The notes below the pieces were generated by a model. The model made no database searches. It was not told the origin of the DNA and was given only the letters and a program-made list of their open reading frames with translations. 64,000 nucleotides of DNA from Atrichornis clamosus (lineage: Eukaryota > Chordata > Aves > Passeriformes > Menuridae): assembly GCA_013400975.1 (NCBI GenBank), contig WBMZ01006402.1:124001-188000 (forward strand), given 5' to 3'. Below are positions 1 to 13,480 of this stretch, piece by piece. Position numbers and translations under genes: made by a program. The first letter of the stretch is position 1. Each line of letters starts with the position of its first letter.

Positions 1-3000
1 AGAAAATTTAGAGAAAATCCTCTTATTTTATATAATTTTGGTCAAAATAAGGTGACTCAGCTGAATAATCATTCTTGTAAAATTGGAGTGGGTCCCCTTT
101 CCCAGGCAGCAATACTCCCCTTAGTTTTGCTTCCAAGGCAATGATGCCAATGTTTTTTTATTAATTGCATAGTCCGTAGCTGTTTCTCAATTAAGAATAT
201 GTGTTCCAATGAGTAAATACTCTCTCTGTTAGAAATACACACATTTTTGCTAGTTAAAATGTGATTTGCTTCAATTTCCAGCAATTAGATCCTTTACAAA
301 AAAGAAGAGTCTGTTTCCAGACCTTGTACTACTAGATCTTGGCAGACTCTGACCAAAATAATTCATTGTATTTGCCTTTTGGTAAATTACAAAGTGATTT
401 TCAGAGTTCCTACGCATTCTACAGGAGTTTTTCTCCTTGAGCAATTACATCTTTTCCCCAAATTGTCTCCAACTCATCATCAGTTTCTTTGAATTGTTGA
501 TGGCAGAATGTGACACTGCAGAGAATTCCCAATTATATTTGCTATGACATTCTCTGTTTATATTCTAAGTTTCTTTGCTCATATCTCCAACAATGGTTAA
601 CATCTTAGAGGGTGTCATTGTCAGTGTTTGTTACACTGCTATCTGACTAGAAAATTTCCACTACATTTTAAACTCATCATTTCTCAGGCAGTCTCCCATT
701 CTGCTATCAGAGCACTAATATTTGTACCTTCATGTTCCATCCTATCCTGATTGTATAAACATTCAAATAATTACATTTCCTTTCCCTTATCAATTCATGC
801 AGAAACCTCTATATCACTGGCCTCTTCACAATCCTTGGTTTTTTTCCCATCCTATGTCACTTGCAATGGTAATCAGTGAGGATCTTCTGTGCTCCTTTAG
901 GTCATCACTAAATATCTAATCTAGTGTGGCACAGAAAGGAAACAGAGGCAGCATCTGGATTTTAACTTATACCAAAAAAATTTTAAAATGTCACAGAAGA
1001 TGTCATGTAAATACAAGTACACACACTTGCTGAATATTTATTATTGCATGTTGGTAGAACATTAGCACTGATGTAAGAAATGTGAAAGTGAAGGTCTGGA
1101 GTTCTAATTTAGTAGCCTTTATTAATAACTCACACGCTTTTCTTTCCTGGTCCTCTTTGCACAGGAAGACATTTTACATGCACACTAAATTAATTAGACA
1201 TGTAAAAGACATTTCACACTGGCCAACTCAACTACTTTGGGCAGTATTCCACTAGATTTCCAGACAAGTAACAGCTGTAACATCTGGAAATCTCAGACAA
1301 ACGGCCACCAACCATGCAAAAATCGACTCCATATCACACAAGCCTCTGCTGCATCCCAGGAGTTCAGAGGCACGGACATCACAGGAAGCACTTGAGTCTC
1401 CTGGCATGCGTGCACAGGACACACTGGAGGAGCTGCACCAGCAGGGATCATGTCCACATGCTCACGTAGAGATGTTGGATTTGCTAGTCCAAGGAGGACT
1501 GGAAGTTGTGATATGGTGACCATTTCATTGACGAGCTTTATGTCATCATTCAGATTTGTAGCTTCCTATCCTCTAGGATTGGAAGCAACACGCTAGCAAC
1601 ACTCATCACAGTAGCAAGAGGAGCAATGATCTTTTGGTTTGGTGCCAAAGATCAAGTCTAAGGGACTCAAAATCCAAACCTGAATCAGTTCTTGTTGTTT
1701 CTTGCATTTGTCTAGAGGTCTTTATCCTTTAAGACATCAGGAAGCAAGTGAGTACAATTTGTATCCTGCTGCCTTAACCATTGAAAAGGTAAGTCTAAGT
1801 GATAATACAAAATCTCAGTATTTTCTTAGGTGTTTTCAGAATCCTGGCTGAGGTTTTCGAATCCTGATGTCCCAGAGCTGGGACCCTAAAATTCCCGTGC
1901 TCACTGCCTCATCTACGTGCTGAACACCCAAAATGTTGTTGCATGATAGTGCCTTTGTCAGTCAATAAGTGAATAGTAAGAGTCTCCACACTACAGAGCT
2001 TACAGATCTGGCTACTGACTTTCGTGCTATAGCACTGCCTGATCCCTGTTCCTTTGTCTCCAGATTGTTCCTGATACTATACCATGGCACAAGAACAATG
2101 TCCAAGTTCTCAGCAACTTGCTGTCTCAGAAGGAATAGCATTCCTACAACCATGTTGCCAAAAAAAAAAAAGCCAAAAGTCACATCTCTGACTAAAAGGG
2201 CTTTCCACTTCAAGGCTTATTCGACAATTCAGTTCAGCTGACAAATGCAGAGACGAGGATTTCTCAACTGTGTAGTTTCCAGTAAGAGATGACCCACCCA
2301 TATTATTAGGAGAACTTGGAAAAAAGAAGCAAACCCCTGAAAAGGATACAACTTAGAGGGCACCACCAGGACATAACTCTGGGAAAAAGTTAACTCTTGC
2401 CTACAAGAAGAGAGCATCATAGAGGATCAGCTTCCAATATTCCTGGAGCCAGCGTGCAGGGGCTGAGCATGGCTGGTGACATTAAAAAAAAGGTATAGCC
2501 CCTCTGCCCTTACAGCCCCATGGGAATATTTCCTTGTACCACACCTGAAATGGCAGACAATTAAATGGGAAGAAGAGAGAGTCTTTGGTGCCAAAGTTGC
2601 GGTGCATTTACACCACAGGATGCAAGGCAGTTACGTGGTGTCAGAGAAGACACAAAGCCTGCATAAGGTGCTATAAGTGTAAAGAGAAAAACTTACAGGC
2701 CTGTGCAGAGTTCTGTCCACATCCAGACCCAAACACTCACCACTCTGTTTATCCAATTACCACTTCATTTAGCTGAGCAGTGCTTAACTGAAATTCTTCA
2801 AGGTTAGGGCCTCAGGAATAGTCGCTTTTCCCTGTCAATTCTTTGATTGACTTTACCTCCATCTCTCCAAAGACCCTGGATGCCCTCAAACCATTTGGGA
2901 TAAGAAAACGTGTGCTGAATTTTCTGTCTGTCTCATTCATTCACTACTTAAGCAGGGAAAAAAATATCCTAACCTTTGCTTGTTCAGCTAGATTAATATT

Positions 3001-4632
3001 GAGGGTAGGCAGTGATGTCCTTCTTCCATGAATATGCTGAAATTAATCCAATTTGCATGGGAACATATAAGCAGCAAATATTTATTCATGATTGGGAGGG
3101 AGCTGATCCAAGTGTGTGTACTAAAGGTAGACATTAAAAAAAAGCAGCATAAACATTGATCACCATAACTTTCATACAATTAGCTACCAGGTATAATTAA
3201 TTTGTGCTTGCAGTCATATTAAATCACTAACAAGCATAACATGTTTGAAATAAAGAAATAATTCAAGTAAAATGCAATTAGGGAGATCTAGTTATTTCGG
3301 TCTGGGCAAAGTGACCCTCACTCTATGGCCTGATAGTTAATGAAGCTGACTTTAAAAGAATTCCTTTTTCTCCCCATGAACATTATCTTTGTCTTTTCCT
3401 AAACTTCATACCAAAGCTTCAAAATTTAATTAAATATGCTACACAGTCTGGAGGAGTAAAAAAGCAAGAGATGTCAGCAATAGAAATGGCAGCCTTCTTG
3501 TAAGCAGTCTGCCAACGAGGGGAGTCATATGTGGGGTTATTGTTAAACTGAAGCAGAAGGAGATAAAAAAAAACACATCGGCACATATTTTTATACACTA
3601 TTAGTTGAGCATTGTGAAAGGTTGTGTTCCCTAGCTGAAACCATTCCTCTTCTAAGCATAAGATTTCCAGGGAAGGTAAAATTACCAAACTGTACTTTTT
3701 TAGAGGACAGATCTCTAGTGCAGAGGATCTTTACTTCTAAGAGAGATCTATGGTGTTTTTTATTTAAAAAAAAGACTTTTGGCCATGGGCTTAAGACCGT
3801 GTTTGATCAAAAACAGCTCAGGAGGATCAGTCAAAGTCAGCATCTCACTGTCTTGAAGCTTTTCTGCTCAAGGCTTCTAAAATGAGAATTGCCATAAACA
3901 GGGAGCACAGGAACATTGCTGTGACAGTCTGTGCTACTTCCACAGCAACTCTGAGCACTTGTGTATAGATGCTTACAATTATAAGCATTCTAGCAGTAAC
4001 TGGGGACCTGGACAAACTCATGCATAATTAAGTAACCCTTCTTTTGTTTGTTGGTGTTCCTCTGCTGGAGATTTATAACCTCTCCATCAGAGCCATGAGA
4101 GTGGACTGTACAATTGCTCCTCACTGGCATCTCAAGCAAAGCCAATTTTTGGATGGACAACAAAGCTGGCCTGAGCTAAGCTCAGAAACTTGTTACCAGA
4201 GGAAAAGCATTCATCTGATCTGATAGGGCCTCATTTTCACTCACCACCACATCGGGTTCAGGCAGCCTACAGGCACGCAAATCTTGGTGCATGAGTAGGA
4301 ACTAAGATAAAAAATGAGAACTTCAGAGAAAAAAAAAAAAAGAGACTAAGAAAATAATCTCACTAGCTTCTATGCTCACCTGGTGCTCTGTTACCAAATA
4401 TTTAAGCACCTAAGTAGTTTCTCCATCTATCATCTCATGGACAGAATACACACCATTATTCATTCTGTCTATGCAGAGTTGAAAAGAGGAGAGGATTTCA
4501 GCATGTCTGCACTCCTGAATCAGCAAATCACTAAGGGACTGGTAATTTGGTTCTGAGAAAGAAAAAAAAAATTTTTTAAGAGAACTCCTGGAACAGGTGC
4601 AGTTGAAAACACAGAAATACTTTTATTATTAC
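1..4632. other. Unique non-coding DNA, no gene seen
   Basis: This A+T-rich stretch has no recognisable exon; the open frames are short and match no family I know. An A-run lies at 2160-2171 and a 13-A run at 4329-4341. The 13-mer TTTGGTGCCAAAG, which resembles a pair of NFI half-sites, occurs at 1638-1650 and again at 2584-2596. This may be coincidence. Nothing else structured was seen. Confidence 0.7.
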
Positions 4633-4658
4633 TTCTGCCCTGTTTTAGCAGGGCAGAA
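4633..4658. repeat. Short perfect hairpin
   Basis: A 10-bp arm (4633-4642, TTCTGCCCTG) is followed by a 6-base loop and its exact reverse complement (4649-4658). It could form a small stem-loop in RNA or DNA. No miRNA-length stem surrounds it, so no function is assigned. Confidence 0.6.
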
Positions 4659-5377
4659 CCTTACACATAGTTTGTAAATAAGCAAGACTTGTAATGGAGA
4701 GGGCATGCCTTTTGCAAGCTCAGAAAAAAACTTCAAAACCAAGCAAGGTAGAGATGGCTGCATAAATACACGTGAAAGGCTGGCAGAACTAAACTCTACT
4801 CAAGCACTTCTGCTTCCTGCTATCCCCCAGTTCTGAAGTGAGCAGTTAAGTTCTATTTCTCAAACTCATTCAACTGCTTATGAACAGAAACTAAGGAAAC
4901 AAGCACAAAAAAAGAAACTCCTTCACAGTCTATAGGAGCAATAGCATAAGCAGCCAAGGTGTGGGATACTCATCTGAGTTTCTCAAGCAGTGTCAGGACT
5001 TTGTCTACTAGCTGCCAACCAGGAACTTACCCTAGTCCTCACATGAGCTTCACTCTTTCCATTAGTCTACATCAGCCTCATTTCATCTGCTTCACCACTA
5101 TGCTTTTGCTCCTCCTTTTAAGGGTTCCTTCTAGGCATACAATCTCTTCCTAGCAAAATACTCCAACAAAATTAGATTACATTAATTCAATAGAGATCTA
5201 AGCAAAGTTATCTGTCAAAACCCAATTTATTTAAAGAACAGGCATTCATTTGTTCCATTAGGCTGCAATGTGTTATGCTCTATCCTACTGTCTGTGCTGG
5301 GTCTAGCTTGTTTTCACTTGGGTTGCAAATACTGTGAACTGCCTTTCCTAAACATCACTTCAGCAGTCAGGAATAGT
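4659..5377. other. Unique non-coding DNA
   Basis: No gene, repeat family or strong motif was recognised here. Confidence 0.6.
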
Positions 5378-5443
5378 AAAAAAAAACCTGAAAACAAACA
5401 AAACCAACCAACCAAAAAACCCACTAAAACCAAACAAAAAAAA
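5378..5443. repeat. A/C-rich simple-sequence tract
   Basis: About 65 bases consist almost only of A and C, built from AAAC, AACC and CCAACC words. It resembles the tract at 16880-16941. A near-identical word (AAACCCACYAAAACC) appears on the opposite strand near 53640. Such tracts are common in bird non-coding DNA. No target-site duplication was seen that would mark it as a retroposed tail. Confidence 0.8.
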
Positions 5444-6461
5444 TAGAATATTAGGATTTTCTGTAGTTCCTAGCAAAAACCACCATTATGTCACTATGCA
5501 TATCATGCATAAATTGATGGTTTTCTCACACTTTATGTGCCCTGTGTTGTGCTATCCCCTCAGTGCAAAAACAATAGGTTTCACAGCTCAGGCAAGGGTA
5601 AACAAGGATGAGCCCAAATGAGGAATTGGGATGAGGTTTACCTGGGGGGGGCAGTGGGAAAGAAACAATCTTCATATTGTCAGTGCTTCGGAGCTTTTGT
5701 ATAACATACTTCTGAGTTTGCTTATCTTTGACACAGAGCATGAACATGCAGGTACTAACACCTAGAAAAGCATCAGAAATTTGCTGTGTCTTGCAGAGAA
5801 GCCTTCTGTGGGCATTTCCCCAGCCACCATCACAGCCACAGAGATGTACACGGTGCACTCAGGCTGAGCACACAAGCAGCCTACAGAAGAAATTTAGAAG
5901 GTCTTGACACCCCACCTGATCTGTGGTTTCATTTCTGAGTCGAGTGGTGAGAAGTCATTGTACAGAAGTGAGAGTCAGCCTTCATTTTCTTTCATGAGAT
6001 TGAACAAAGTAGGCTATGTCGAGAGAAAAGTTCGTTAAATGTATTTCAGAGATTTTGGGTATTTGCTTGGTTACACAGTTGCCTTCCTTGAGTATTTTGT
6101 CAGAGCTCCAACTTTTACAGAAATGGGCGTTTATACTTTCAGGTAAGAGAGGTGCCCACAGGAGAAAATTACAAGATCATTTACCAGGTAATGGTCACTC
6201 TTTTCCTATTTTCCAAAGAACGACAATTATACAGTCTCATCTTGTTAATATTAGCTTCAGAATAAATATCTAATACTATTCTTGGTTTGTATAATTCTGT
6301 TCTCAAACCTTAATTTTATTTTATATACGTATGTATGTATATATATGCACATGCACACACAGAGGCATGATTTTGCTGCAAAGTCATCTTCCAAGATTTC
6401 CACTAGAGAAAAGACATTACAACCTGCATTGCATGCAACTGTAGGGAGAGCTGAGCAGTCT
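5444..6461. other. Unique non-coding DNA
   Basis: No gene was recognised. A run of eight G sits at 5644-5651, and a small alternating purine/pyrimidine (TATG/CACA) patch lies at about 6325-6362. A minus-strand frame of 110 codons at 5526-5858 matches nothing I know and is taken as chance. Confidence 0.6.
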
Positions 6462-6728
6462 GAGGCTTGTCAGCCTGGAGAAGAGACAACCTGGACAGGC
6501 AGCACATGACAGAGGTCAGCAAATTCAAGAGTGGCTTTGAAAAGATGGATAAAAATTGACTCTACACTGTGTCTTACAGCACAACAACTGAGGGACAGAA
6601 CGTGAAATGTGCAAGAGCAAGGCTCAGTGAAAATAAAAAACAACAGTTCTGTTTGTAAGAGAACTCCTAGCAAAAGAACATTGTGGATAGAAAAGGTTTG
6701 CACAAGCTGACAGGGAACCTGTACCAAA
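6462..6728 (+). mobile_element. Old CR1-type LINE, 3' end fragment, sense on plus strand
   Basis: The order of words matches the 3' untranslated part of ancient CR1 elements. It opens with CAGCCTGGAGAAGAGA, then ACATGACAGAGGTC, then a worn 'acaagaactaggg' equivalent (ACAACAACTGAGGG), then GAACTCCTAGC near 6662. The copy is heavily diverged and has lost all of its coding part, so it is an inert 5'-truncated fossil. The precise 3' end is unclear because the sequence grades into an AT-rich repeat. The match is to family sequence recalled from knowledge, not to a database alignment. An unrelated origin is unlikely, because several landmarks occur in the right order and spacing. Confidence 0.75.
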
Positions 6729-6740
6729 AACTTGAAGAAA

Positions 6741-6873
6741 TCGATATTTAATAGATACTATATATTTAATATATACTACAAATAGCATATATATATGTAT
6801 ACTATTTATACTATAGATATATAATATTTATACTATATATATACACTATTTATACTATATATACTATAAATAG
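6741..6873. repeat. AT-rich tandem repeat, 22-bp unit
   Basis: Three adjacent copies of a 22-bp unit beginning ATTTATACTATA lie at 6804-6825, 6826-6847 and 6848-6869, with looser TATA-rich sequence from 6741. It starts just after the CR1 3' end. It may have grown from that element's tail or arisen independently. It is expected to vary in length between individuals. Confidence 0.85.
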
Positions 6874-9800
6874 TAAAACCACACACATCAGGTTTATAAA
6901 ATATTGGGAATTGGGAGTATACTTGGAAGAATTATATTTATTTCTTTACTTTTATTCTTCCCCGTGCATCTTCTTGTAACCACCTGGATAGAGGGCTCAA
7001 TGAACCCTTAGACAGAGCCAGGACAGATATTCTTAAACTCTTGAATTTTCTGTCTTTCCTAAGATGACATTTATTGGGTTTTTATTTATGTAATGTCCTA
7101 ACAACTAGTTACAGAGTAATCAGTAGATGAGCATAAATTCTAATTCAGACCTCCAGAGCCTAAACTAATGTTTTAACCACACCAGAACTTTCCTTTCTGA
7201 TACAGAGCACAATGCTGTACCAAGTCCTTTTCTGGAGGACCAAGTATCCTGAGATGTGGCTCACAGATCCAACAGTTCACAGATTTACAGTACATTAACT
7301 ATGGTCATGGGAAAATGTTGGGTTTTTCTTCTATAAAGAGGGTCTTGTGTAACGTGTAAATGCCACAAGGGATTAGCACAAGAAATTACTTTTGCAGCGT
7401 GTGAAAGTGTGCTGTGCCAATTCTCAGAATGTCCAGCTCCAGCCAAGCCTCATGACAGACCCAGAGGCAAGTGCACAGCCCTCAATATCACTGCCCATTA
7501 GATGGGCAGAACCAGATGAGAAGTCGGAGACACAGGCAAAAATAGTAATTTACAATAGTTTCATTGCCCAACCTATCTGAACTAGCTCTGACAGAGAACA
7601 GTTCAAGCAGAAAATCCCCATTCTTTTTTCTGTAACACAATATTTTACAGATATTCCACCCTTACAGGAAAGTGGTACAAAAAATGAGAAGAAAGCTCAT
7701 GCACTTCAAAAACCTGGACTCAGTATTTTCCTGATCATGTTACATAAGAGTAGATATGAATACAGACTACGTGAAATTATGGTGGCTAAGACTGGGTGTA
7801 ACAAGATTATTTTCCTGTGTTTGTCAAAACACAAACCAATACTTTTCTCTAAAAGTATAGGCTTACCTGATACACACGTTGTGCTAAAACTTCTAACATC
7901 CTTTGACAAGTTAGTTCTTACTGTTGTGGAAAGAACCATCTAATACATGGTCACATAAAGACCATGAGATCTTGGCAAATATGCTTTTGAGTTTGGTATG
8001 TGTTCTGCACTTTACATGTGAAAGTAATATAAAGGGACTAGAAGATGCATCCATGCTGGGAATGAGCATAAATGCACAAATCTATGCACGACTATGCAGG
8101 GTTAAATGAAATATATTTGCAAAGTTTGGGTTCTTTCTTGTCAAAATATGGAAAGCAGTGGCCTAGAATAGATGGAGAAATTATCGGGATCACCCTTTTT
8201 TATTTGCTAGAACAAAGCAGTTTAAAGACTGGCTTAACAGAGTCCCAGGCTGCCTATTAATGACAAAATAATGATATAACAGCTCACCAAATTTAATCAC
8301 CTGTTATCTGTTCATATTTATAACTTGTGTATTCAGGCTATAAAATAGTGTCCTACAGATCAGAAATCTCTCAAATGAAAAGATCCTAACCAGAAAAGTG
8401 AGCTCTTTTGCACATCTGAAGTTACCAATTCATGCTTAAGGCTCCAAATAATTATGAAAGAGACTGGAAAGTCCAGCAGACTACAAATGGCATAAAAGAA
8501 GCTTGCAGGATTAGACACGGTTTAAGTAATATTTTTGAAAACATACAGTAGAGTTTAAATAAAAAGCAAACTGTAATGTGCATAAAAACTTGAACAGGAA
8601 GCAGACTGAAAAACAACTACAAGTGAGGAGGGAAATGAACAAGTCTATTTGATCTTTCCAGCTGACTTAAATATGAGCTCTAAAAAAAATAAAATAGTGA
8701 CAACTAATTTGTGATGTAAAATTATTCCTGGTTTAATTAAATTAAAATAAGTGAATGTAATTAATTATCTAGGTTGGGAGATGTGTCTACCCAGACAGAA
8801 TTCCTCTTGCAGAACCATTGAGGGAAAGCAGGTGGATCAGAATGACCTAAATTTCATTCACTGTTTGAAATTAAGGCTTAGATTTTCAAAGCTGTCCAAA
8901 AGGTTTCAACTACATCCCACATCTCTGGCTTCTTAGTTACACCCTCTGGAGCATTGTCTTTTATTCTACCCACACTATTTTTTCCTGCTGCAATACAACA
9001 GGCAAAGTCCATATGATGTGATTTTATTTGGATTGTACTTTTCTTGTAAATATAATTTTTACAGACTAAGATATAGATCGGAAATTATTCTTATGTTACT
9101 GCCCACCCCACCATTCTGATTCTATCCTCAGCATCCTTTTGAAAGTTCATGAAATGGGAGCAGGACATCTTTCATTTCTCCTGGGTATATTCCCTACCCT
9201 GTATTAAAAATTCTGATGCTGAACTGCTGCTCTGGTTATGGAAGAATAGCATCTCTGATATATTAAACAAAGACAGCAGACTTTCTTTTTTTTTTTTAAA
9301 CACAACCTCTTGGCCTGCCAAGTGGCCCTGCACGTGGTGTATACAGATGCACTAGAAGACAGACAACTTTCATACCATAAATTCCTTTGCTACTCTTCTG
9401 CTGTGAATGACAACAAAACTTTCCACTCATTTCGGTGGCAATGATTTCAGCCTTGTCAAAGATTGCCAGTCTAGTTATTCAGGCTTAACAGCAGTTTGAA
9501 TTTTAGAATAACTTTTTCTGACCCTCTTTTCTATTTTACTTATTCACTCCTCCCACTGCCCTTTTTTTAAAGAAGCAATTTGCTTTCTACCATTTGCTTT
9601 CTCAGCAGGGCTGTTATCAGCACTAGTCACTAACAGAGGACAGCTGGTAAGGGAAAGGAAAAAGTCAGATCCTTAAGAACATAACCATGGATTCAAACAT
9701 GTGAGCCTGCACTGTAAATTGTTTTGTTATGCAATTTGTATCAAACTCACTCCATAAGTCAGGGGCATACCCTGCAGCATGTAAAGTTCACAGAAACAGT

Positions 9801-10079
9801 CAAGTAAGACCAAGAAGCACACATTTGTACAGATAAAGCATACTAAGAGACCATTTGTTGCAGAGCAGCCTTTGTAACTCTGAGAACTGGTCCCACATTC
9901 TGAAGCAGACAAAGTTGTTTATATAAAAAAAAAGATGAGGCTCACAACTGGAGAAAACACAGGTGTCAAAGTCTGTTGTTACTGCTTTTGTTGTGGCTCC
10001 AAACAGGCACCCATACTCGATATGCAACAAAGACAATAAAAAAGAGATAACTGAGAAAGTTCAGCCTGGAACTAAATGG
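6874..10079. other. Unique non-coding DNA
   Basis: No gene was recognised. A 7-bp perfect hairpin with a 3-base loop lies at 7492-7508 (TGCCCAT / ATGGGCA). A cluster of TAATTA-type homeodomain core sites lies at about 8731-8770. A 13-T run lies at 9285-9297. The short frames present match no known protein. Confidence 0.6.
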
Positions 10080-10350
10080 GTGCAGCAGCCAGGTGGGTTA
10101 TATTTTCCTCCGCCTTATCTTTTCTGTAATTAAGTCTTTCCTGGTAAAGACAACCAGACCACTCAATTCAAGGCAAAAACCTGTCTTCACCAGCAGCTTC
10201 AGAACCGGCTTTGGCAGGAATTGTACTTACATCAGAGCTGAATTTGGCTCACTGCAAGGAAACCTTTTTAAACCCTTCTGCTGGTTAAGCTTCCTGGGTA
10301 TTACCTCGTTGGCTTCCTTTAACATATTCAGCGGCAAAGTTTCAAACTGA
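10080..10350. promoter_or_regulatory. Candidate conserved non-coding element
   Basis: This block keeps several CpGs (CCGCC, ACCGG, CTCGTT, AGCGGC) while the surrounding DNA is CpG-poor, and it contains few low-complexity bases. Ordinary neutral bird DNA tends to lose CpG, so retention suggests constraint or reduced methylation. No alignment was available, so the call rests on texture only. An 85-codon open frame overlaps it but matches no protein I know. Confidence 0.3.
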
Positions 10351-13300
10351 AGACAGTAGTTTAAAGGGGAGCTGGAACTTGCTGAAATTACTAGCTAAAA
10401 ATCAGCTTGTCCCCTTTCAGTCATTTGATATCATTACTGATTTTTCCCTTTGGTTCAAACCTAAACTGACTAGCAGACCTCTGACAGCTGCCTCTGCTCT
10501 TTCCTATTAAAAAGCTCAGACATGACATTGGTTTTAGAGGAGAAAGTGGCAGGGAATCAGACTCTGCACTGGCATTCCAATGGTTTAATTGAAGATGAAC
10601 ACTTTGTTCAACTCTTGCCCCTTTCCCCAGGGTGGCCAGCATTGCTTCAAACGCCTGCTGACTTAAACGGAGACAGCTGCAGGACACAGACTCATGTATC
10701 ACAAGCTGCGTGCAACAGGAGATAGCTGAAGGGCAGAACTTCAAAGCCACTCGCTGCAACCACCCGGACTGCACAGGGCTGCTGCCACTGCCAGCTGGTA
10801 GCTCCAAGCTCAAACGTGGGGATGTGGCCTCACAAGCAACTTGACATTTGCCACATCTTGGAGGTGCTGTATGTCCATCCCTGAGAGGCTGGAAGGAGGA
10901 GTGTGCTGATTGCATCAACATTTTTTTCAGGCTAGTTAGGCTCCTCCAAGAGCTGATAGCAGTACATCAGTGTGTGGGTTTTCCTCATCTTTCAAGAAAA
11001 AGGCTGCATTTAAGGTGAGGAAGAATTAAATCATTTTAGTTTGCTTCCTCCAGCACACCAGCTTCAAACATTATTTTAAAACTTGTGTGGAATTAAACAG
11101 TTCAAAAATAATTTCTTGGTACTCAGAGAGTATCTCTCAATTCTTCCACCTTCCACAGGAAATTATCCCCATCCTGATCAGCATCAAAAGACTCAGGCAG
11201 TATTAGCTGGGAAAGACACAGTGGTCTCTAACACTAATTTGGATGCATAATTTATTTTCAGACTCTTGTAGGAGAATCTAGTGTAGAAGACAATTCAGGG
11301 AATTCAGTTTAGATGGTCTTTCAATGTAGGGACGTGTGAGTATAAACACCTTATGCCTTTTTTCTGCTGCCAATATCTGACACAGCATTGGCTGAGCCAC
11401 TCAGTGTGGCTACAGTTTGGGCTCAATGGGTCAATTTTAGACATGCCAAAACTTAGACCCATATACAAATAATTTCAGAAAGCAATAGAGCCAGTGACAC
11501 TGATGCACCATTTCAACTGAGCCCTACCAAATGCAGGAATGAAGGAAAAGAGGAAAAGATTAAGCAAACTTGGTGCCTTTTTCTCACCCCTTTCACATTA
11601 GAACAGACTCATTAGCTTAAATTAGATCTAAGAGGGCCTCTGGCAACCAGAAAGAGTGCAAGGCACTGTAGCTTGCTTGTTGTGTGGTGGCAGTGCTGAA
11701 AAAGCACAGTAGACTTGCTGACCATGCTCAAAAGATGCCTTTATGGGGCTTGCCCAGACCACCTTCCATGTTTTAGTTGTGTATGAGACTGGGATCTCTT
11801 AACCCACATGTATTTTATGTTTCTACAGCTGACACCAACCCTCTCCCTTGCTCCATGGCCTTTCATGCTACCTTCACCTGGTTAAAAGGGCCTTGGGAAA
11901 GGAGACAATGGTACTCTGTGGTTGGAAGTAGAGGGGCATTACCTCAAAGGACCTGGGTTGGGAGGGGCCCATTCCCTGACTACAGCCTCACGTTCAAATC
12001 ACCACACCCCCAAAACCAAATCCATGGAGAAAATGTTAAGCAGCCTTCATGCTCATTGCTTCACCCTCACAAAGGACCAACAGCAAGGTGGAGAACAGAC
12101 ATCACAAATGCATTTTGACTGGACATCCACAATCCTGTGTTCTTATTTCCTTCCCAACTTCTGTTTCTGGGGTCACATCATTAACAATCATCCAGTGTTC
12201 CAAATTAAAAGCATATGAAAGACATAACCACTAGGGCTGATGGCCTAGTGTTGTTGGTTGTTCTGCTTAGTTTACCAAACCTCTTTTACTTCCCCTAAAG
12301 AAAGGAAAAGTCTAATTCACTCAAACACATTGAACCTTTAGTGCTGTGGGGTTCAGATGAAAGAAGTTCTCAGGACTGTTCCACAGATCCTTCACCCTTC
12401 CAAACTATTTAGGCCCCATTTCTCCAGAAAATCTTCACACATTTGTATCAGAGATACTACACAACAATGGACGTGCACTAATGCCATTTTCTTTGTAATA
12501 TAATCAGGGATGCTCTGGATACACACCCATATGTTGTGATTTCTGTAACCTCACACTTCAACCACTTCTTGTCAATGCAACACATTGACAAGCAACAACG
12601 AGCAACTTTACTGAAGATATTTAAACTCAGTAAAATACTCATCAGCAGGTGTAGCTGTCATAACACATTAGTGGATGGTTTACAACACATCTGTTGATAG
12701 AAAACAAAATCCTTCCACTATTTCTGTTCATTAGGAAGACTTCTTTATTCAGGCAGTAAAGAACTATGATTGAAATGCAGACACCTCGAGTTCCCCTTAC
12801 AAAATCAGCATAAGTGATTTTGTTGAATGACACATTACTACTGGAGCTTGAAGAATATGGATCTGCTGCTCAGTACAAGGCACACTGGACTTAGTTTACC
12901 TGTTGTAGGGCGAAATTTTGCCTCCAATGACATCCAAAAACTGCTATTGATTTAGACAACAGTTGTACCACTAGCCTCATGTTAACTGTTCAGGGAGTGT
13001 AGTGTGAAAAATCTATTAAAGTGTTGAAAGCACAACACACCTCAAGCCACCAAAGGGCACTACGCAACAGTAGGAGACAGAGAAAGCCATGGAACGATTT
13101 CCCAGGACAACGCAAGTTACCGGGGAGGAAAACATCCCTGCACCACTTTTTTTGCCTTTTCCATGAAGTTTTCAACTCTCTGCTGTCTTCTAAATTCCAC
13201 AAGGCTAGAAACAAGCTGGTAAGTGTACCACTACCACAACACTTGAAGGAAGACACTGCTCAAAACTTTACTACAATGAAGGAAATCCATCACCCAGCAA

Positions 13301-13480
13301 TCACCAGTACACAAGCAGGTTCTGATTCTCAGTGTAAACAGCATACATTTGAAGGCATATCAGAAATTCTAAGGAGTGCTTATTTCCAGTTCACTAACCA
13401 TGCAATGAGGACTAGTAAAACAATGATTTCTGTAATTGCAAATAATTTTCTATCTTTTAAATTTCTCTTTCATTCAACAG
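10351..13480. other. Unique non-coding DNA with one long chance-like open frame
   Basis: A minus-strand ATG frame of 166 codons (10421-10921) is the longest ATG-started frame outside repeats. Its product is Ser/Leu/Cys-rich, has no recognisable domain, signal peptide or repeat, and no exon-like splice sites were noted bounding it. In 64 kb of six-frame sequence one or two frames of this length are expected by chance. At 13219-13224 a perfect GTAAGT follows CTG, a good splice-donor match. No other feature was seen. Confidence 0.55.

Noticed and set aside
10421..10921. 166-codon minus-strand frame with ATG
   Set aside because: No domain, no family resemblance and no supporting splice or promoter signals. 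One or two such frames are expected by chance.
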